Source of the DNA: Mycoemilia scoparia
Lineage: Eukaryota; Kickxellomycota; Kickxellomycetes; Kickxellales; Kickxellaceae
Length of the DNA stretch: 64,000 nucleotides
Assembly (NCBI GenBank): GCA_027575805.1
Contig: JANBPU010000035.1
Location: 1 to 64,000, forward strand
Direction: 5' to 3'
Under the pieces are notes generated by a model that worked only from the letters and a program-made list of their open reading frames with translations, searched no databases and had not been told where the DNA came from. Of the stretch, positions 45,733 through 56,248 are shown piece after piece (within the stretch, counting starts at the first letter, position 1; each line of letters begins with the position of its first letter). A program made the translations under genes and the position numbers.

Positions 45733-47510
45733 CTAGGCGTTGGCGTATTTGCCAAAGGCCTTCTTTTGGCTTCCTACTGTGCCTTCATCAAACCTGGTAG
45801 CAGCGGGGGCAGGGCCATACACTGGTGGTTCAAGCCCTAAATGCTGGCGATACACTTCATCTACAGTTTCGTTCCACTCTGATCTGAAGAATGATACGCC
45901 CACAGGACGTAGGCTCAACTCGGAAGCAAGAGTGCGCAGATGTACAGCTCGATCAAGCTTAACATTCTCCAATCTCACTTGTCCCTTCTCGCCTTGCTGC
46001 ATAACTAGGAACACATAGCGGTGACGCTTGGTTCCCTTGGCTGGGTGCGGTGGAATATATGGAAGCACAGCGTTCTCAGCCTTGATATTGCCGTCATGCA
46101 TGCTGATGGGAATATTGCAGCCCATCCAGTGGCACTGTTGCTGATAGCTCTGTGTCTCCTCATTTGGGTGATCTAAATCGGCCATAATTATGGTATAAAG
46201 CCTGACATCTTCATGGAAAGCGGTTAGATTCATAGTTGGGAGCTCAAGGGCCTAGAGAGAGTAAATTTCGAACATATACATCTTACAATATCAGGAACTG
46301 TCCTTTATTTATCAGCAATATGTATTTAATAAGCCAGCATCGCCAAAAGCCATACTTACAGTTTCTGGGGGAACAATAGCACCAGGCTCAATGGGCTTTC
46401 CTTCATTCCATCCCTTCAGGGTTAGATCAAGACACGTCGAAGGTATATTGAAAATCTTTGGATCAATGGCATCTGGGATCACATACATCTGTGTGACTCT
46501 TTGCATCTATTAATTTTAAGCATACACACAATATATCCACATTCGGCCATTCATTAGAGACGAGATCTTTACAGATCACTGGCTATTATAAATAAAACAA
46601 CATAACAACAACAACAACAATATTCTTACCAGAATATCAAGAGGACGCTGTTTCCAGAATTTCTCTTTCAAATGTCTGTAAACAGGTTGATTGAGGTCGA
46701 CTACAACATCAGGTAAATTGAATCTAGTCTCAACAAGGCGACTCCACCAAACTTTGCGCTTTTGGATACAATCAGTTGACATTGACATTTACTAAACTTA
46801 CATTTTCCATTTCTTGCGTTCCACAATACCTCACCATTTTCTATATAAGCCTTGACCAGTAATTCATCCAAGCGCTTGTTTAGCTTCTCGATTTCTGGGT
46901 TTTTTGGATCTATAAAAAATGTCGCCGACAAATATTCGACACAGAATGTTGTTTTGTCAGTTAAAAATATCCTCGCATGTACAGACATATAGGCATTGTT
47001 GCCGCCATCAATACCACTTTCTGGATAGAATTCCAAGTGAATCGAAATAGTATAGCTATAAATACTTGCCTTGGCTCTCCAACTTTTTAACATTTTCTTT
47101 GACTTGATCTGCTTCTTTTAAGGCTTCGTTCTTTGAGGACTCGATGACCTTCAAAGCTTCAGCATAGGCTGGGTTTATACTGCTCGACGGTGCTGCATAC
47201 GTTGTTTCTAATCTTTGCCGTCCGCATGGCTGTGTGTATTTTGTAAAACGTAGAGTCTATATGGAATAGAACGTATTGAAATTATAGCTTTTTTCCAATA
47301 GAAGTTGAATATACATCAGCTTTTTTCCTTGCTCAAGTAAAATAAAGCCATCTACTATGTGGCTTCTTTTGATTCATATATATGCATGCTTGGTAACAGT
47401 AGCAAAGACTTTACTTCTCTCTAACAATTTGAAGCCAGAATTTTATGCTATGGTCTTACCTGGCTCAAGTGACGTGCTAAGGGCTGAAGTCTTTGAATTC
47501 TTGGAATCAT
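45733..47510 (-). CDS. MRPL35: Mitochondrial large ribosomal subunit protein mL38 (PEBP fold)
   Basis: Predicted exons in transcription order are 47510-47460, 47256-47070, 46909-46802, 46751-46630, 46506-46360 and 46251-45733, giving 377 aa (yeast MrpL35 is about 367). The first exon encodes MIPRIQRLQPLARHLSQ, a strong mitochondrial presequence. A helical Lys/Glu region (AYAEALKVIESSKNEALKEA, NPEIEKLNKRLDELLVKAYI) precedes FWWSRLVETRFNLPDVVVDL. The PEBP-like domain contains RLYTIIMADLDHPNEE, SYQQQCHWMGCNIPI and YIPPHPAKGTKRHRYVFLV. Intron 2 starts with GCAAGT, and intron 3 is only 50 nt (46752-46801) with acceptor GCAAAG. Both are required to keep the frame and I regard them as likely but unproven. 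Confidence 0.9.
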
Positions 47511-48386
47511 TGCAAAAGCGATCTGTCTATCTATTTCTTTTTTTCTTTTCAATTAGAAAACAAATTTGTAAAGTCTAGAACAAAGGGGGAGGAGGAAGGG
47601 ATCTTGTTTTCTCTGTTTCTTTTCTATTCCTACGTATATGCGGAGACAAGGGTTTAGGTGTTAACTAAAGCGTCTATAGAAATTAACAAAACCAGGAAAT
47701 TCAAAGATAAAAACCACACGATGCTTATGAATTGTCCAATAAAAGCAAACTAATGCAAGTTGAATAGCATTTTTGTTATAGTGATGGGCTGATCATCATA
47801 TCAAATCATCTAATTGCTTTGTGATTTGCTGCTGATCCGTTTGTCAGTGCAACAGGGGGTTTTGTTTTTTGAAAAAGGTTAAAAAATAAAATGGAATAGA
47901 ATAGCCAAAACGTGCTTTGTTAATGTCTCTATTCACTATTGACTAGTATACCATAGAGAGTTTGACTTGGCATTTGCCAAAGGAGAAACAGACCAGTGCA
48001 TGAATCCCCAGCGTAAAAAACAATCAAATCATTATGATGGGAATCCTCTTCTTCTAATTGCATAGGGGACTGATTTCTGTTAAACATCAAGCAAAAAGCC
48101 TTGTTTTATTTTTAATTACTTTTTCGTAGTGGAAATACAACAGTATTTATGTGGAGAAAAATAACCTGTATCAATAGAAAGTGTATGGCTATTCAGTGCT
48201 ATTGAGAATGCGGGATCATAATTGAAGGGAAAAATAGAGATGTAAGTGTGGGGTCACAATTGGGATTCTACAGAAATAGAGATGCAAACATTTAACCATT
48301 TATGGAAATGAAATTATAATAATAAAGCTAATTACAAGCAAGTGTGGAGAAGGGAAGGCGGGTTTTTGAAAATGTAGCAACCCTAC
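47511..48386. other. Intergenic region between the F-box-like gene and mL38
   Basis: About 875 bases, AT-rich. It lies upstream of mL38 and downstream of the next minus-strand gene. I see no exon or repeat copy. Confidence 0.45.
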
Positions 48387-49829
48387 CTAGGAAAACGAAG
48401 TGAGGGAGTGGGGATGTTGGTTGAAGTCGAATTTTATATTGGGGAAGTTCCTGATCAGAGCATCGACCGCCTGGGGCTTGACGTCCACAGAGTTGAAGAC
48501 GCAGACTTTGAGGTTTGCGAATATGCCCAGCAGGCGGTGGACGGCCTGGAGCTTCTTTTGGTTAACGCTTTCTATACGCAGCACCCGAAGCGATGGGTAG
48601 GGACGAAGCTCAGCATTGATTGTCTGGCGCTGGAAAATGGCGGGATTGATATGCAGGTAGGTTAGCGATGGAAAGAACGAGAGGAGCATGTGGATTGAGG
48701 TCTGACTTAGGAACCAGTGCTTGATGGCCAAGGACCGCAGGCTTTGCGAAATGATCAGGCTCTTTTGTTGCTGCTGGAGATTGCTTGATGAAGGCATGCT
48801 TGCCGAGCACAAGTCATCCTTCCAGCACCTGTCCCGGTACAAACGCAAGAACTTGCGGTTAATGTAGTGGAGCTCGGCCCCAGGTGGGTTCGTATGCACT
48901 GAAAGGCTTCGCAGGTGAACAAGCTCATGACCAAGCGCCATCAGCCCATTAACATCCAATTGGGTATCCACCATGTCGAAGCTTTCGGTCACGAATCCTA
49001 GAAGGTTCGGGCAGGTCGTGGTGATTATTCTAACGTGGATGTTCTGGATAAGCCCCAGCCTCAAGTATAGTAGTCTCTCCCCTATTCTTGATGGAATCTG
49101 CATCAGCAGCTTAGTTACTGTTGGGAACTCGCTGGTGGGGATCTGGTGCTGGGGAGTTAGCAGCCGTGCTAGGTCTCCGCCCCCGCTGCCATTGCTGCTG
49201 CTGCTGCTGCCACCACCACCACCGCCACCCTTGCTACAACTGTAGCCAGATGCTCGCTCAATGGCATACAGGCTCTCGGAGTCACTGTTGTTACGGCTGT
49301 TGTCCCCGTTGGCGCTGCTGCCACTACAGCTGTCGCTGGCTAGGCTGGATCTCCTAATAAACCGTTGGCGCACGGGGAGGACGGTCAGACTATCGAGGGC
49401 CTGCCAGTCAAGTGACATTGTGCGTCGGAACAAGTCATAGTCTGGCATCTTGCCGCCATATGTGTGCAGGTCGGTCAGCGCCAGGTCAATTGACAGATGC
49501 CTGGTGTCAGCAAGGGTTCTTGGGCCAATGTCGCTAAGCGGGTCACGGTAAGCATTATCGCAGAGCATGTGGGACGAGGAGATGTATTTCATAGCAATGG
49601 TATTCCATTCAGGGGATTGTTGAGAGAGAGCTGCCAGTGCCTTGTTGTTCTGCTGGCGAAAGTAATACTCACATGCCTGGTCCTTTGCCTCACTAGGCAT
49701 CAGCTCAAGTATGTCTGGCTGGAGGCTACTGGGCTCTGTCATAGTTTCCAAATCGCTGCCAGCAAACAAAGAGTGCAAAGGCGACTGTTGATTACTAGAG
49801 AAGTATCGCCTGGCTTTGGTAGAACACAT
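48387..49829 (-). CDS. Divergent F-box-like protein with possible leucine-rich region
   Basis: Single-exon gene of 480 aa. I do not recognise a specific orthologue. Residues ~35-85 read LQPDILELMP..ALAALSQQSPEWNTIAMKYI, which resembles the skeleton of an F-box (LP.DIL..I, then LAL.S..W..IA). The second half has spaced leucine-rich stretches (LLYLRLGLIQNIHVRIITT, GLMALGHELVHLRSLSVHT, SLRSLAIKHWFLSQTSIHML, SLRVLRIESVNQKKLQA) like the irregular LRR part of fungal F-box proteins. Two low-complexity runs (a Gly/Ser run at about 200-218 and a Gln run at about 350) interrupt it. If the reading is right it would be a substrate adaptor of an SCF ligase; the F-box is weak, so this is inference. Confidence 0.7.
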   Translation of the reverse strand: MCSTKARRYFSSNQQSPLHSLFAGSDLETMTEPSSLQPDILELMPSEAKDQACEYYFRQQNNKALAALSQQSPEWNTIAMKYISSSHMLCDNAYRDPLSDIGPRTLADTRHLSIDLALTDLHTYGGKMPDYDLFRRTMSLDWQALDSLTVLPVRQRFIRRSSLASDSCSGSSANGDNSRNNSDSESLYAIERASGYSCSKGGGGGGGSSSSSNGSGGGDLARLLTPQHQIPTSEFPTVTKLLMQIPSRIGERLLYLRLGLIQNIHVRIITTTCPNLLGFVTESFDMVDTQLDVNGLMALGHELVHLRSLSVHTNPPGAELHYINRKFLRLYRDRCWKDDLCSASMPSSSNLQQQQKSLIISQSLRSLAIKHWFLSQTSIHMLLSFFPSLTYLHINPAIFQRQTINAELRPYPSLRVLRIESVNQKKLQAVHRLLGIFANLKVCVFNSVDVKPQAVDALIRNFPNIKFDFNQHPHSLTSFS

Positions 49830-50795
49830 GTAAACTATTGCGGAAAGCAGTGGATATATGTTTCGAGGTGGAAAGGGATTAGTGGCAAAAACAATAATAA
49901 TTAAAGTGACTTGGCAATGTGAGTGTGTTCTTCGTGGGTCAGTGAGGGACGAGCCTGGATTTAAATAAATCTGTGAGAATATGCTGGCAATGTAAGCATC
50001 CGAGCTGTGTGCTATATCGAGCTTCCCTGTGAATTAACCAGAAGAATTTGGTGCCAGGACACCACCAGCCAGTGCGCTGTCCTCATTGTAACACTAGCCA
50101 GTTATCCTTGGCAAATAAAATAATTTGCAAAGCTGTGCTGCTGGCTTTGTGAGAATGAGTTTAAAATATGCCCCCAATGGACCATACTCGTGCAGGTCTG
50201 CCTCTCCGGGTGTTCACAGTGCCTGCTGCTACCTGATCATCTGCCAGGAGGCATTGGTAGAGAAGTCTGCAAACAGAATGCAAAGCGGAGTTTACAATAG
50301 ACACGCAGCGTCTTGCGCGGTGCAAGTGAACACAGCCAAGGCTCCACCTGGCTCTGCATGTTCCTTCAAAACACCACCAAAGATGTTTGCTATGGGGAAG
50401 TGCTTCCTCTTTACAATTAAAACTCAGCATGCAGAAGCTTCAATTATTTGCTTTGTATTATTACAATACTCTGGCTCCTTGTGATCCAGCGTATCGCAAC
50501 AATCACTGATAATATTATGAGCCCCACGAATAATCGCTTTTATTTCTATTTTACAAAAGGGGATTCAAAGCACCTTATTTTGCTGCCATTTATTTAGAGA
50601 TATTTGTCTATTGCTTTGAGTCCTTAGGATGCTATGAATACGTGTGATACGATTGGCAAGCTTGAATAAACAAATGTAGTATACTCCAAAGGACAATGCT
50701 GTGTTTTGTACTGGTTACAATAGAAGCATATTGCAATGCCAATTGTCGCTGTCTTGCCATCCCTTGCATGTGTGTATTTATATATTAGAATCGGA
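49830..50795. other. Intergenic region upstream of the F-box-like gene
   Basis: About 965 bases between the start of the F-box-like gene and the 3' end of the G-patch gene, both on the minus strand. Open frames within 50125-50484 overlap on both strands and show no family signal. Confidence 0.45.
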
Positions 50796-52053
50796 TCATT
50801 TTTTACCAAAAACAAGCTTAAACTTCTTGGACGGCTGTAACTTCTTTGGGCCCGTTATTGATGATGAGGAGGATGATAGCCCAAAAGACAGCTTTGTAGA
50901 TGTTAGTGGTTTCCGACCCCCTTCTGGGCTTGTCTGATGCGTGGCCGCGGGTATCGAGCTTTCTTTGCCACTGCTCTTCATAGGGACAACAGGAGCCCCG
51001 GGTGGCTCGCCAAAAGAGGGCTTCTGCTGCACAGAAACCATGGTGCCAGAGCTCATCCAGCCAGCCTTTCCCTGGGTTTCGAATGTCTGGATATCTACGC
51101 CCTGCTTATTTGAATCGCGCCCCAAAGAATTATCGGTGTTTGCATTAGAATTTGCATCGGCGACAGTCGAAGATGAGCCACTAGAAGGCTTGTTCTGTGA
51201 AGCTGATGAGTGCTTCTCTGCTAACTTTAGCATTCGCTTGAGCTCCTTCTCCTCGGCCTCCTTTCTTCTTTGGAGCTCGCGCTCTTCTCTGGTCATGGCC
51301 TTCTCATGGGTACCTGCCCCATCGCCACTGGCGTTGAGATGCTTGGTCCTTTCGCGCATATCCTTAAATCGCTTTTTATGGTTGTGGCTGTATGAGCTCA
51401 GATGGCGCTCCCATTCTGGGACGCTGCTGTAGCGCTTGTCACAGAGCTCGCAGTAAAAGACCTGGGTCATGTTCTTAACCTGCTCGCGAATCGACTCTTT
51501 CAATGTGATTTCCGCCTCTCGCTTTGCCTTTTCTTCTTCAGTCTCTTCTGATATTATCTCGGACATCAGGGCTCGCCGCTTGGCCGTGGATTCGGCCAGC
51601 ACCTGGATATATTCCTCGCCCTTCCCAATTCCCAACATATCAACTTTCCCACATATGGGTATTGGGTCAACTCTTCCTATACACATTATAATGCAATCAA
51701 TAGCAAAATATAGATTTAAGTTCAATATCCCAAATTGCAATGCAGGAGGCGGCATATGGTCTCTATTTGAAAATAAGCAAGCAATTGTCAATTTTACATT
51801 TGCATTTACCTTGTCCGTATGCTCCAAGCCCATTCCCAGGTCGCCATCCCAGTTTTTGCAGCAATTTATATCCAACATTTGATTCAGGTATTAACGTATT
51901 GTCGTCGGCCACTGATGCAGCGTACTTATATTCATCACCATTGCCATCATCATCGTGATCCTCAGGATGCATATTTGACCTGCGGCCAATGCTGTCAGCA
52001 TCCGAAGATGTGCTGCTCACAATGCTCTCTGTATCTGATCCATTGGATGGCAT
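50796..52053 (-). CDS. G-patch and C2H2 zinc-finger nuclear protein (GPATCH8/ZNF804-like)
   Basis: Predicted exons are 52053-51810 and 51676-50796, giving 374 aa. An acidic Ser/Asp-rich start leads into a G-patch (NVGYKLLQKLGWRPGNGLG, completed across the intron by QGRVDPIPICGKVDMLGIG). G-patches activate DEAH helicases in splicing and ribosome assembly. A single C2H2/U1-type finger follows: FYCELCDKRYSSVPEWERHL, SSYSHNHKKRF. The middle is a charged coiled stretch (TREERELQRRKEAEEKELKR). The tail is Ser/Pro/Lys-rich and ends KKFKLVFGKK. The combination G-patch plus finger plus the FGLS/FGKK end matches GPATCH8-like proteins in animals and fungi; an RNA-processing role is inferred. Confidence 0.88.
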
Positions 52054-53301
52054 TTGTATAACGACGTCCTCAATAGGCTATCACGTGAGGCTTGTACTTT
52101 AAATTTTGGAATGCAACTGTTTTTATCAAAATAAATCCATGAGACAGCATGATTTCACACAGAATTCATAAGCTTATCCGCAATACAGCAGAGTCAGCTG
52201 CTTGCAATAATTTACTCTACATACAGAAATAGATTATGTGCTACAACTCTCACCCGTTGTTTGTGACTATTGTCGAATTAAGTTTCATAAAGCTGATGAT
52301 GCCCAGGTCATCTGTTGCTTGGAATATCAATTTGTGCTGTAGCTCAAAAGCTTTAACAATTGAGTTATGGGAACAGGCTTAATGAAATTCTGGATTTTAT
52401 ATTGTTACACTATGTGCCAAGAGCCTTCGTTACATCAGAAGAAAGCAGACTGTCGCCTCATTACACTGTGACTGCTTTTATTAACTCACAGCCCTAAAGG
52501 TTGGCCGGCTAAGCTTAATCAAAGCCATGATCCAGGCTTAGCCTTGCAGAACTAAAAAGGCGGATTTTCAACTAAATCTTCCCATGTGGTGAGTTTCTTT
52601 GAAATGATGTGTGGCATAGTGACCGAGATAATGTAAAATGCTTTCTAGTATTTTATTCCGGGATATATGCAAATCCGTATCGTTGCCAATCTGTATGTCA
52701 CCGCACGTAAAACTATTTCATACGTAACAGCGTAAACATTTCCCACTACTTCAAAGAATTGAAGCAGCAACTCGACCTACAAGAATTGACAGCCCAGTCA
52801 TTGCAAGAATACATGCTTGTATTGAATCACATTATTCACACGCTGTACTTTCCACTATCCTAAATACATCCAAACACAAATTCGAGCAGTGACCATGTTT
52901 TCTTGCAAGAAGGTTCTAATAGCAACTTTATCTCCCTATCATTAGCATTTTGAAGATCATTTCAAGTAGAAGTCCATAAGTGTCCCTGCCTGATTCCATG
53001 TGATAAGACAACGATGACTCCGGTCAAGCTTCGTGATAGATCACACAGTTTAGGAGTGTTTTGCTTGTGATCCAAAAAAACCGACGCAGTGATCCCTGTC
53101 GCCCATAATCACTTTCTAATTAGTTCGTCTGGCCACATTTAAAAGTTAAACTAAAAATAAGGCCCCCAGGTTCTTTGGGATATGCAGCATTAAACCGTTT
53201 CTTTCGAGCCAAAACCCCACCCGCGCTCGCTCACCTACTTTATTCTTTACACTCCCTCCTCCCACCAACATTCGGTAAAAATATAAAGAATAGCAACAAT
53301 A
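52054..53301. other. Divergent intergenic region between the G-patch and APP1 genes
   Basis: About 1.25 kb. The right end (53220-53300) is pyrimidine-rich with TATAAAG at 53282, a plausible APP1 promoter. No exon or repeat copy was detected. Confidence 0.45.
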
Positions 53302-55701
53302 ATGACAAATGCAGTCCCACTTACGCCCCAGCAGCAACAGCAAATAGCTGAAGACTGCTTGGTCATGTTCCCTACCATTGCAGTTCCCGATGAGACAGAA
53401 AAGGCCTGGAGAATTCAAATTCGTGGCTGGCTGTTTAGGAGAGACCCGCAGGGACGAAAGGTCCGTATGGCCAATGCGACGATGCGAACGCTGATTGGAA
53501 TTAAAAAGGGAACCAGTGAGGAATCTATACTTCGCTACCACATATCCTATTTCTTTGCCCAGAGTCTTCAGAACCAGCTAGTTCATGTTAAGATTAAAGG
53601 ATTTTACAATAATGACCCTGAGACTCCACTTTTTGAGCGACAAGGATCATTGACCCACCAATATCAACCGCATCCACCTAGGAATTCGTCTATGATCCCA
53701 AATACTACAACTAATAATAATCCACCACTGCCACCAAAGCCTGCTGCTCTCGATGCTGAAGTAAAGACAGGGCTTCTGATTGACTTGGATGACCCGGAAA
53801 CACCATCGTCGCTCGCATCCAAGGAATATCGGCCCACCCCACCACCTAAGCCGCTGAGAGACACAAAACCACAGCCCTGCAGCCCTGGTTCTGCTGATGT
53901 AACGAACAGCAAGCCACCACCAACACCACCACCGAAACCTAAAAGAACGAACGATAACCACAACAACTTGCATGATGGGATTCGACCAACCACAACGACC
54001 AGTGTTAAAACCAATATGCAAACTGAAATCCATTCACAATTCACATCAACGACGATCATCAATACATTGCATGTAGACACAGTTTCTAGTAGTTCTGTTT
54101 CGAAGATTAGTCGAGTGCAGCCATTGAGTACCGAAGACGAGCAAATGATGGAGCTTTTAGATGGCTTCCAAGAAAAGACATTTACCGCTCTCAATGGCGA
54201 AGTCCTTGGTGAATTTATGGTTGGGTTCAACGAGATGGAGTGGCTTATCCAAAAGCAGCGTGAAAGCGATGATAAATCCATTCCAGACACTCTGAGGGTT
54301 CAAGCCCGAGCATCAGCCTCGCGCTGTCACCAGGCATTTGGTCGAGTGCATGTGCTTGAAAGCGAAGGTCTGTCGGTCATATCTGATATTGATGACACTA
54401 TAAAGACCACGAACATCACCGACGGGAAGATGGCTGTTCTCACAGCCACATTTGCCAAACAGTTCCTCCCAGTCAACGGAATGGCTGCTTTATACCGCAC
54501 CTGGCAGAAGTTGGGAGCCACATTCCATTACGTCAGTAACAGCCCTTGGAGACTGTATCCCATGCTTGAAACTTTCTTTACAAAATACCAGTTTCCCCTG
54601 GGCAGCATACATCTGCGCCAATTCGACCTTGGAGATTTCTCTGTAGAAAACTATAAAGGCACCATGGATAACAAGAGAGTCATTATAGAGCGAATGCTGA
54701 GGTCGTTCCCTAAAAGGAAGTTTGTGTTGGTGGGCGATAGCGGCGAATGGGATTTACAGCTATATACAATGCTGGCCAAGAAGTATCCCAATCAAATAGT
54801 GAAGATACTGGTTCGGGACATACTGGCGTTGACCATACCTCCTAGATCCCAGTCTGACCTTTTCAACCAATGGCCAACAAACCCCACCAACTCTCCCCGA
54901 CCGCCTTTGCCCCAGAGGAGAAGCAACCAGAACAGCAATGGCTCACTACCTAACTATGCACAAAGGCCAGCCTCGGCATATGCCTCGACTATAATAGAAC
55001 CGCCGCCAAATGCCTTCAACCGACCCATCCCACCATCGCCTTCAACAAAGCCCAATATGGTCCACAGATCATCAGTGTCACGCCCTGTCAGCCGCTATGT
55101 CAGCAGCACTACCAACAGCAGCAACAGCCATAGCCGCACAAACAGCTTTGGAAGTAGTGCTGGTGTAAGCAGCTTCCACACTGCACAAACTGCCCCGCCA
55201 CAGCCAGGTTCTGCGTCTAACCTATCTCACCAAGCCGCTGACACCCAGGCCAACCAAAGAGACCAACAGTTTGAGATGGTGTACCTACTGTGCACGTCTG
55301 CATATTCGTTCTATGCCAGCCCAAAAGAATCAGAATTTCTGATGAGGCTGGAGAGACTTTGTAAGACCATGACGAAGTATGCTGAAGCGCGAGCCCACTA
55401 CTACAATTCACCATACAACAGCAATCCCAACCAATTTGCTGGGAATCCCGGCGGAGGACCACCAGGACATCAGCCTCAAGGCTTGAATCACCCATACCAA
55501 CAACAGCAAGGATACAACCAACCAAACGAGCCACGCCCACCCTTGCCCAATGCTGGTAGCTACTGGGCTGATATATTTGCCCATATAGATCAGAGGCAAT
55601 TCAAGATGTGGCAAGACTACGAGATGTTTACCCAGGGGCTTGAGCCTGGTCTGTGCAAGTTCTTTATCGAGGCTGATGATATTGTAGACCAATTGACATA
55701 G
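53302..55701 (+). CDS. APP1: Phosphatidate phosphatase APP1
   Basis: Single-exon gene of 799 aa, longer than yeast App1 (about 587). App1 is an Mg2+-dependent phosphatidate phosphatase at cortical actin patches. The N-terminal domain has IAVPDETEKAWRIQIRGWLF and the LRYHISYFFAQ region. A Pro-rich linker with repeated PPKP-type SH3 ligands follows (residues ~140-215). The catalytic domain has the DxDxT motif SDIDDTIK with Asp362, Asp364 and Thr366, then YVSNSPWRLYPML, FPLGSIHLRQFD and KFVLVGDSGEWDLQLY. After a Ser/Pro-rich stretch, a well-structured C-terminal segment (about 655-799: EMVYLLCTSAYSFYA, SYWADIFAHIDQRQFKMWQD, GLCKFFIEADDIVDQLT) is present that I do not associate with yeast App1. 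Confidence 0.95.
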   Translation: MTNAVPLTPQQQQQIAEDCLVMFPTIAVPDETEKAWRIQIRGWLFRRDPQGRKVRMANATMRTLIGIKKGTSEESILRYHISYFFAQSLQNQLVHVKIKGFYNNDPETPLFERQGSLTHQYQPHPPRNSSMIPNTTTNNNPPLPPKPAALDAEVKTGLLIDLDDPETPSSLASKEYRPTPPPKPLRDTKPQPCSPGSADVTNSKPPPTPPPKPKRTNDNHNNLHDGIRPTTTTSVKTNMQTEIHSQFTSTTIINTLHVDTVSSSSVSKISRVQPLSTEDEQMMELLDGFQEKTFTALNGEVLGEFMVGFNEMEWLIQKQRESDDKSIPDTLRVQARASASRCHQAFGRVHVLESEGLSVISDIDDTIKTTNITDGKMAVLTATFAKQFLPVNGMAALYRTWQKLGATFHYVSNSPWRLYPMLETFFTKYQFPLGSIHLRQFDLGDFSVENYKGTMDNKRVIIERMLRSFPKRKFVLVGDSGEWDLQLYTMLAKKYPNQIVKILVRDILALTIPPRSQSDLFNQWPTNPTNSPRPPLPQRRSNQNSNGSLPNYAQRPASAYASTIIEPPPNAFNRPIPPSPSTKPNMVHRSSVSRPVSRYVSSTTNSSNSHSRTNSFGSSAGVSSFHTAQTAPPQPGSASNLSHQAADTQANQRDQQFEMVYLLCTSAYSFYASPKESEFLMRLERLCKTMTKYAEARAHYYNSPYNSNPNQFAGNPGGGPPGHQPQGLNHPYQQQQGYNQPNEPRPPLPNAGSYWADIFAHIDQRQFKMWQDYEMFTQGLEPGLCKFFIEADDIVDQLT

Positions 55702-55837
55702 ATAGAAATTTATAAACACATAAATCATATCTAATGTATATTTATATATATGATATTTTTGTACTGAATGCGTCTTGTTTATTATAATAAACTTTTATTT
55801 GATAATTGCAGTGATACCAATTTAGTCAATTTGTGAC

Positions 55838-55949
55838 TATTTGAGTAATAATTTTTGAAGGGTACCATTTGGAGGCTGCCAGTGATTAGGGGGTCAGTAA
55901 CCACAGTCAAATGTGTGAGACCCAACCCTTCGAAAATAATTACCCACAT
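55838..55949 (+). mobile_element. MITE copy 9 (short subfamily)
   Basis: It runs from ATTTGAGTAATAATTTTTGA to CTTCGAAAATAATTACCCAC, then AT. The interior has ACCATTTGGAGGCTGCCAGT and ACCACAGTCAAATG. Confidence 0.78.
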
Positions 55950-56062
55950 GGTCAGACTTCACAAGGTCTTAAATAGAATAGCGAGTCCTTGGGAATTGAG
56001 TACAAACTGGCTTGTGATTAGGTCAAAATATAATAAGGATTCATTTTCATTTACCATACGTT
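55945..56062 (-). repeat. R-family repeat, copy 7, internally deleted, abutting MITE 9
   Basis: The reverse complement has TATGGTAAATG, GACCTAATCACAAGCCAGTT and TGTACTCAATT at its left, matching 58748-58812. At its right it has CTTGTGAAGTCTGACCATGT, matching the 3' end at 58992-59014. The centre of the full copy is missing. Confidence 0.65.
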
Positions 56063-56248
56063 TGATTCCGACTGAAATTTCGCCACATATCTAATCGTGA
56101 ACCGTCTTTTTTTATTTATAATGAAGAGAAAAGATAATAGAATAGAATAGAATAGAAAAACAGGTGGGAATAAACAAATAAATAATAAAAGAAAAGTACA
56201 GTGTCGTAGATACACCTCAAAAGGCCAGCAACATAGCAAGCATTACTT

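Larger units (their letters stand above)
55702..56248. other. Convergent intergenic region with a MITE and an R-repeat derivative
   Basis: About 545 bases of shared 3' sequence. It contains a MITE at 55838-55949 directly followed by an internally deleted R copy at about 55945-56062. A GAATA repeat (AATAGAATAGAATAGAATAG) lies at about 56137-56156. Confidence 0.55.
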
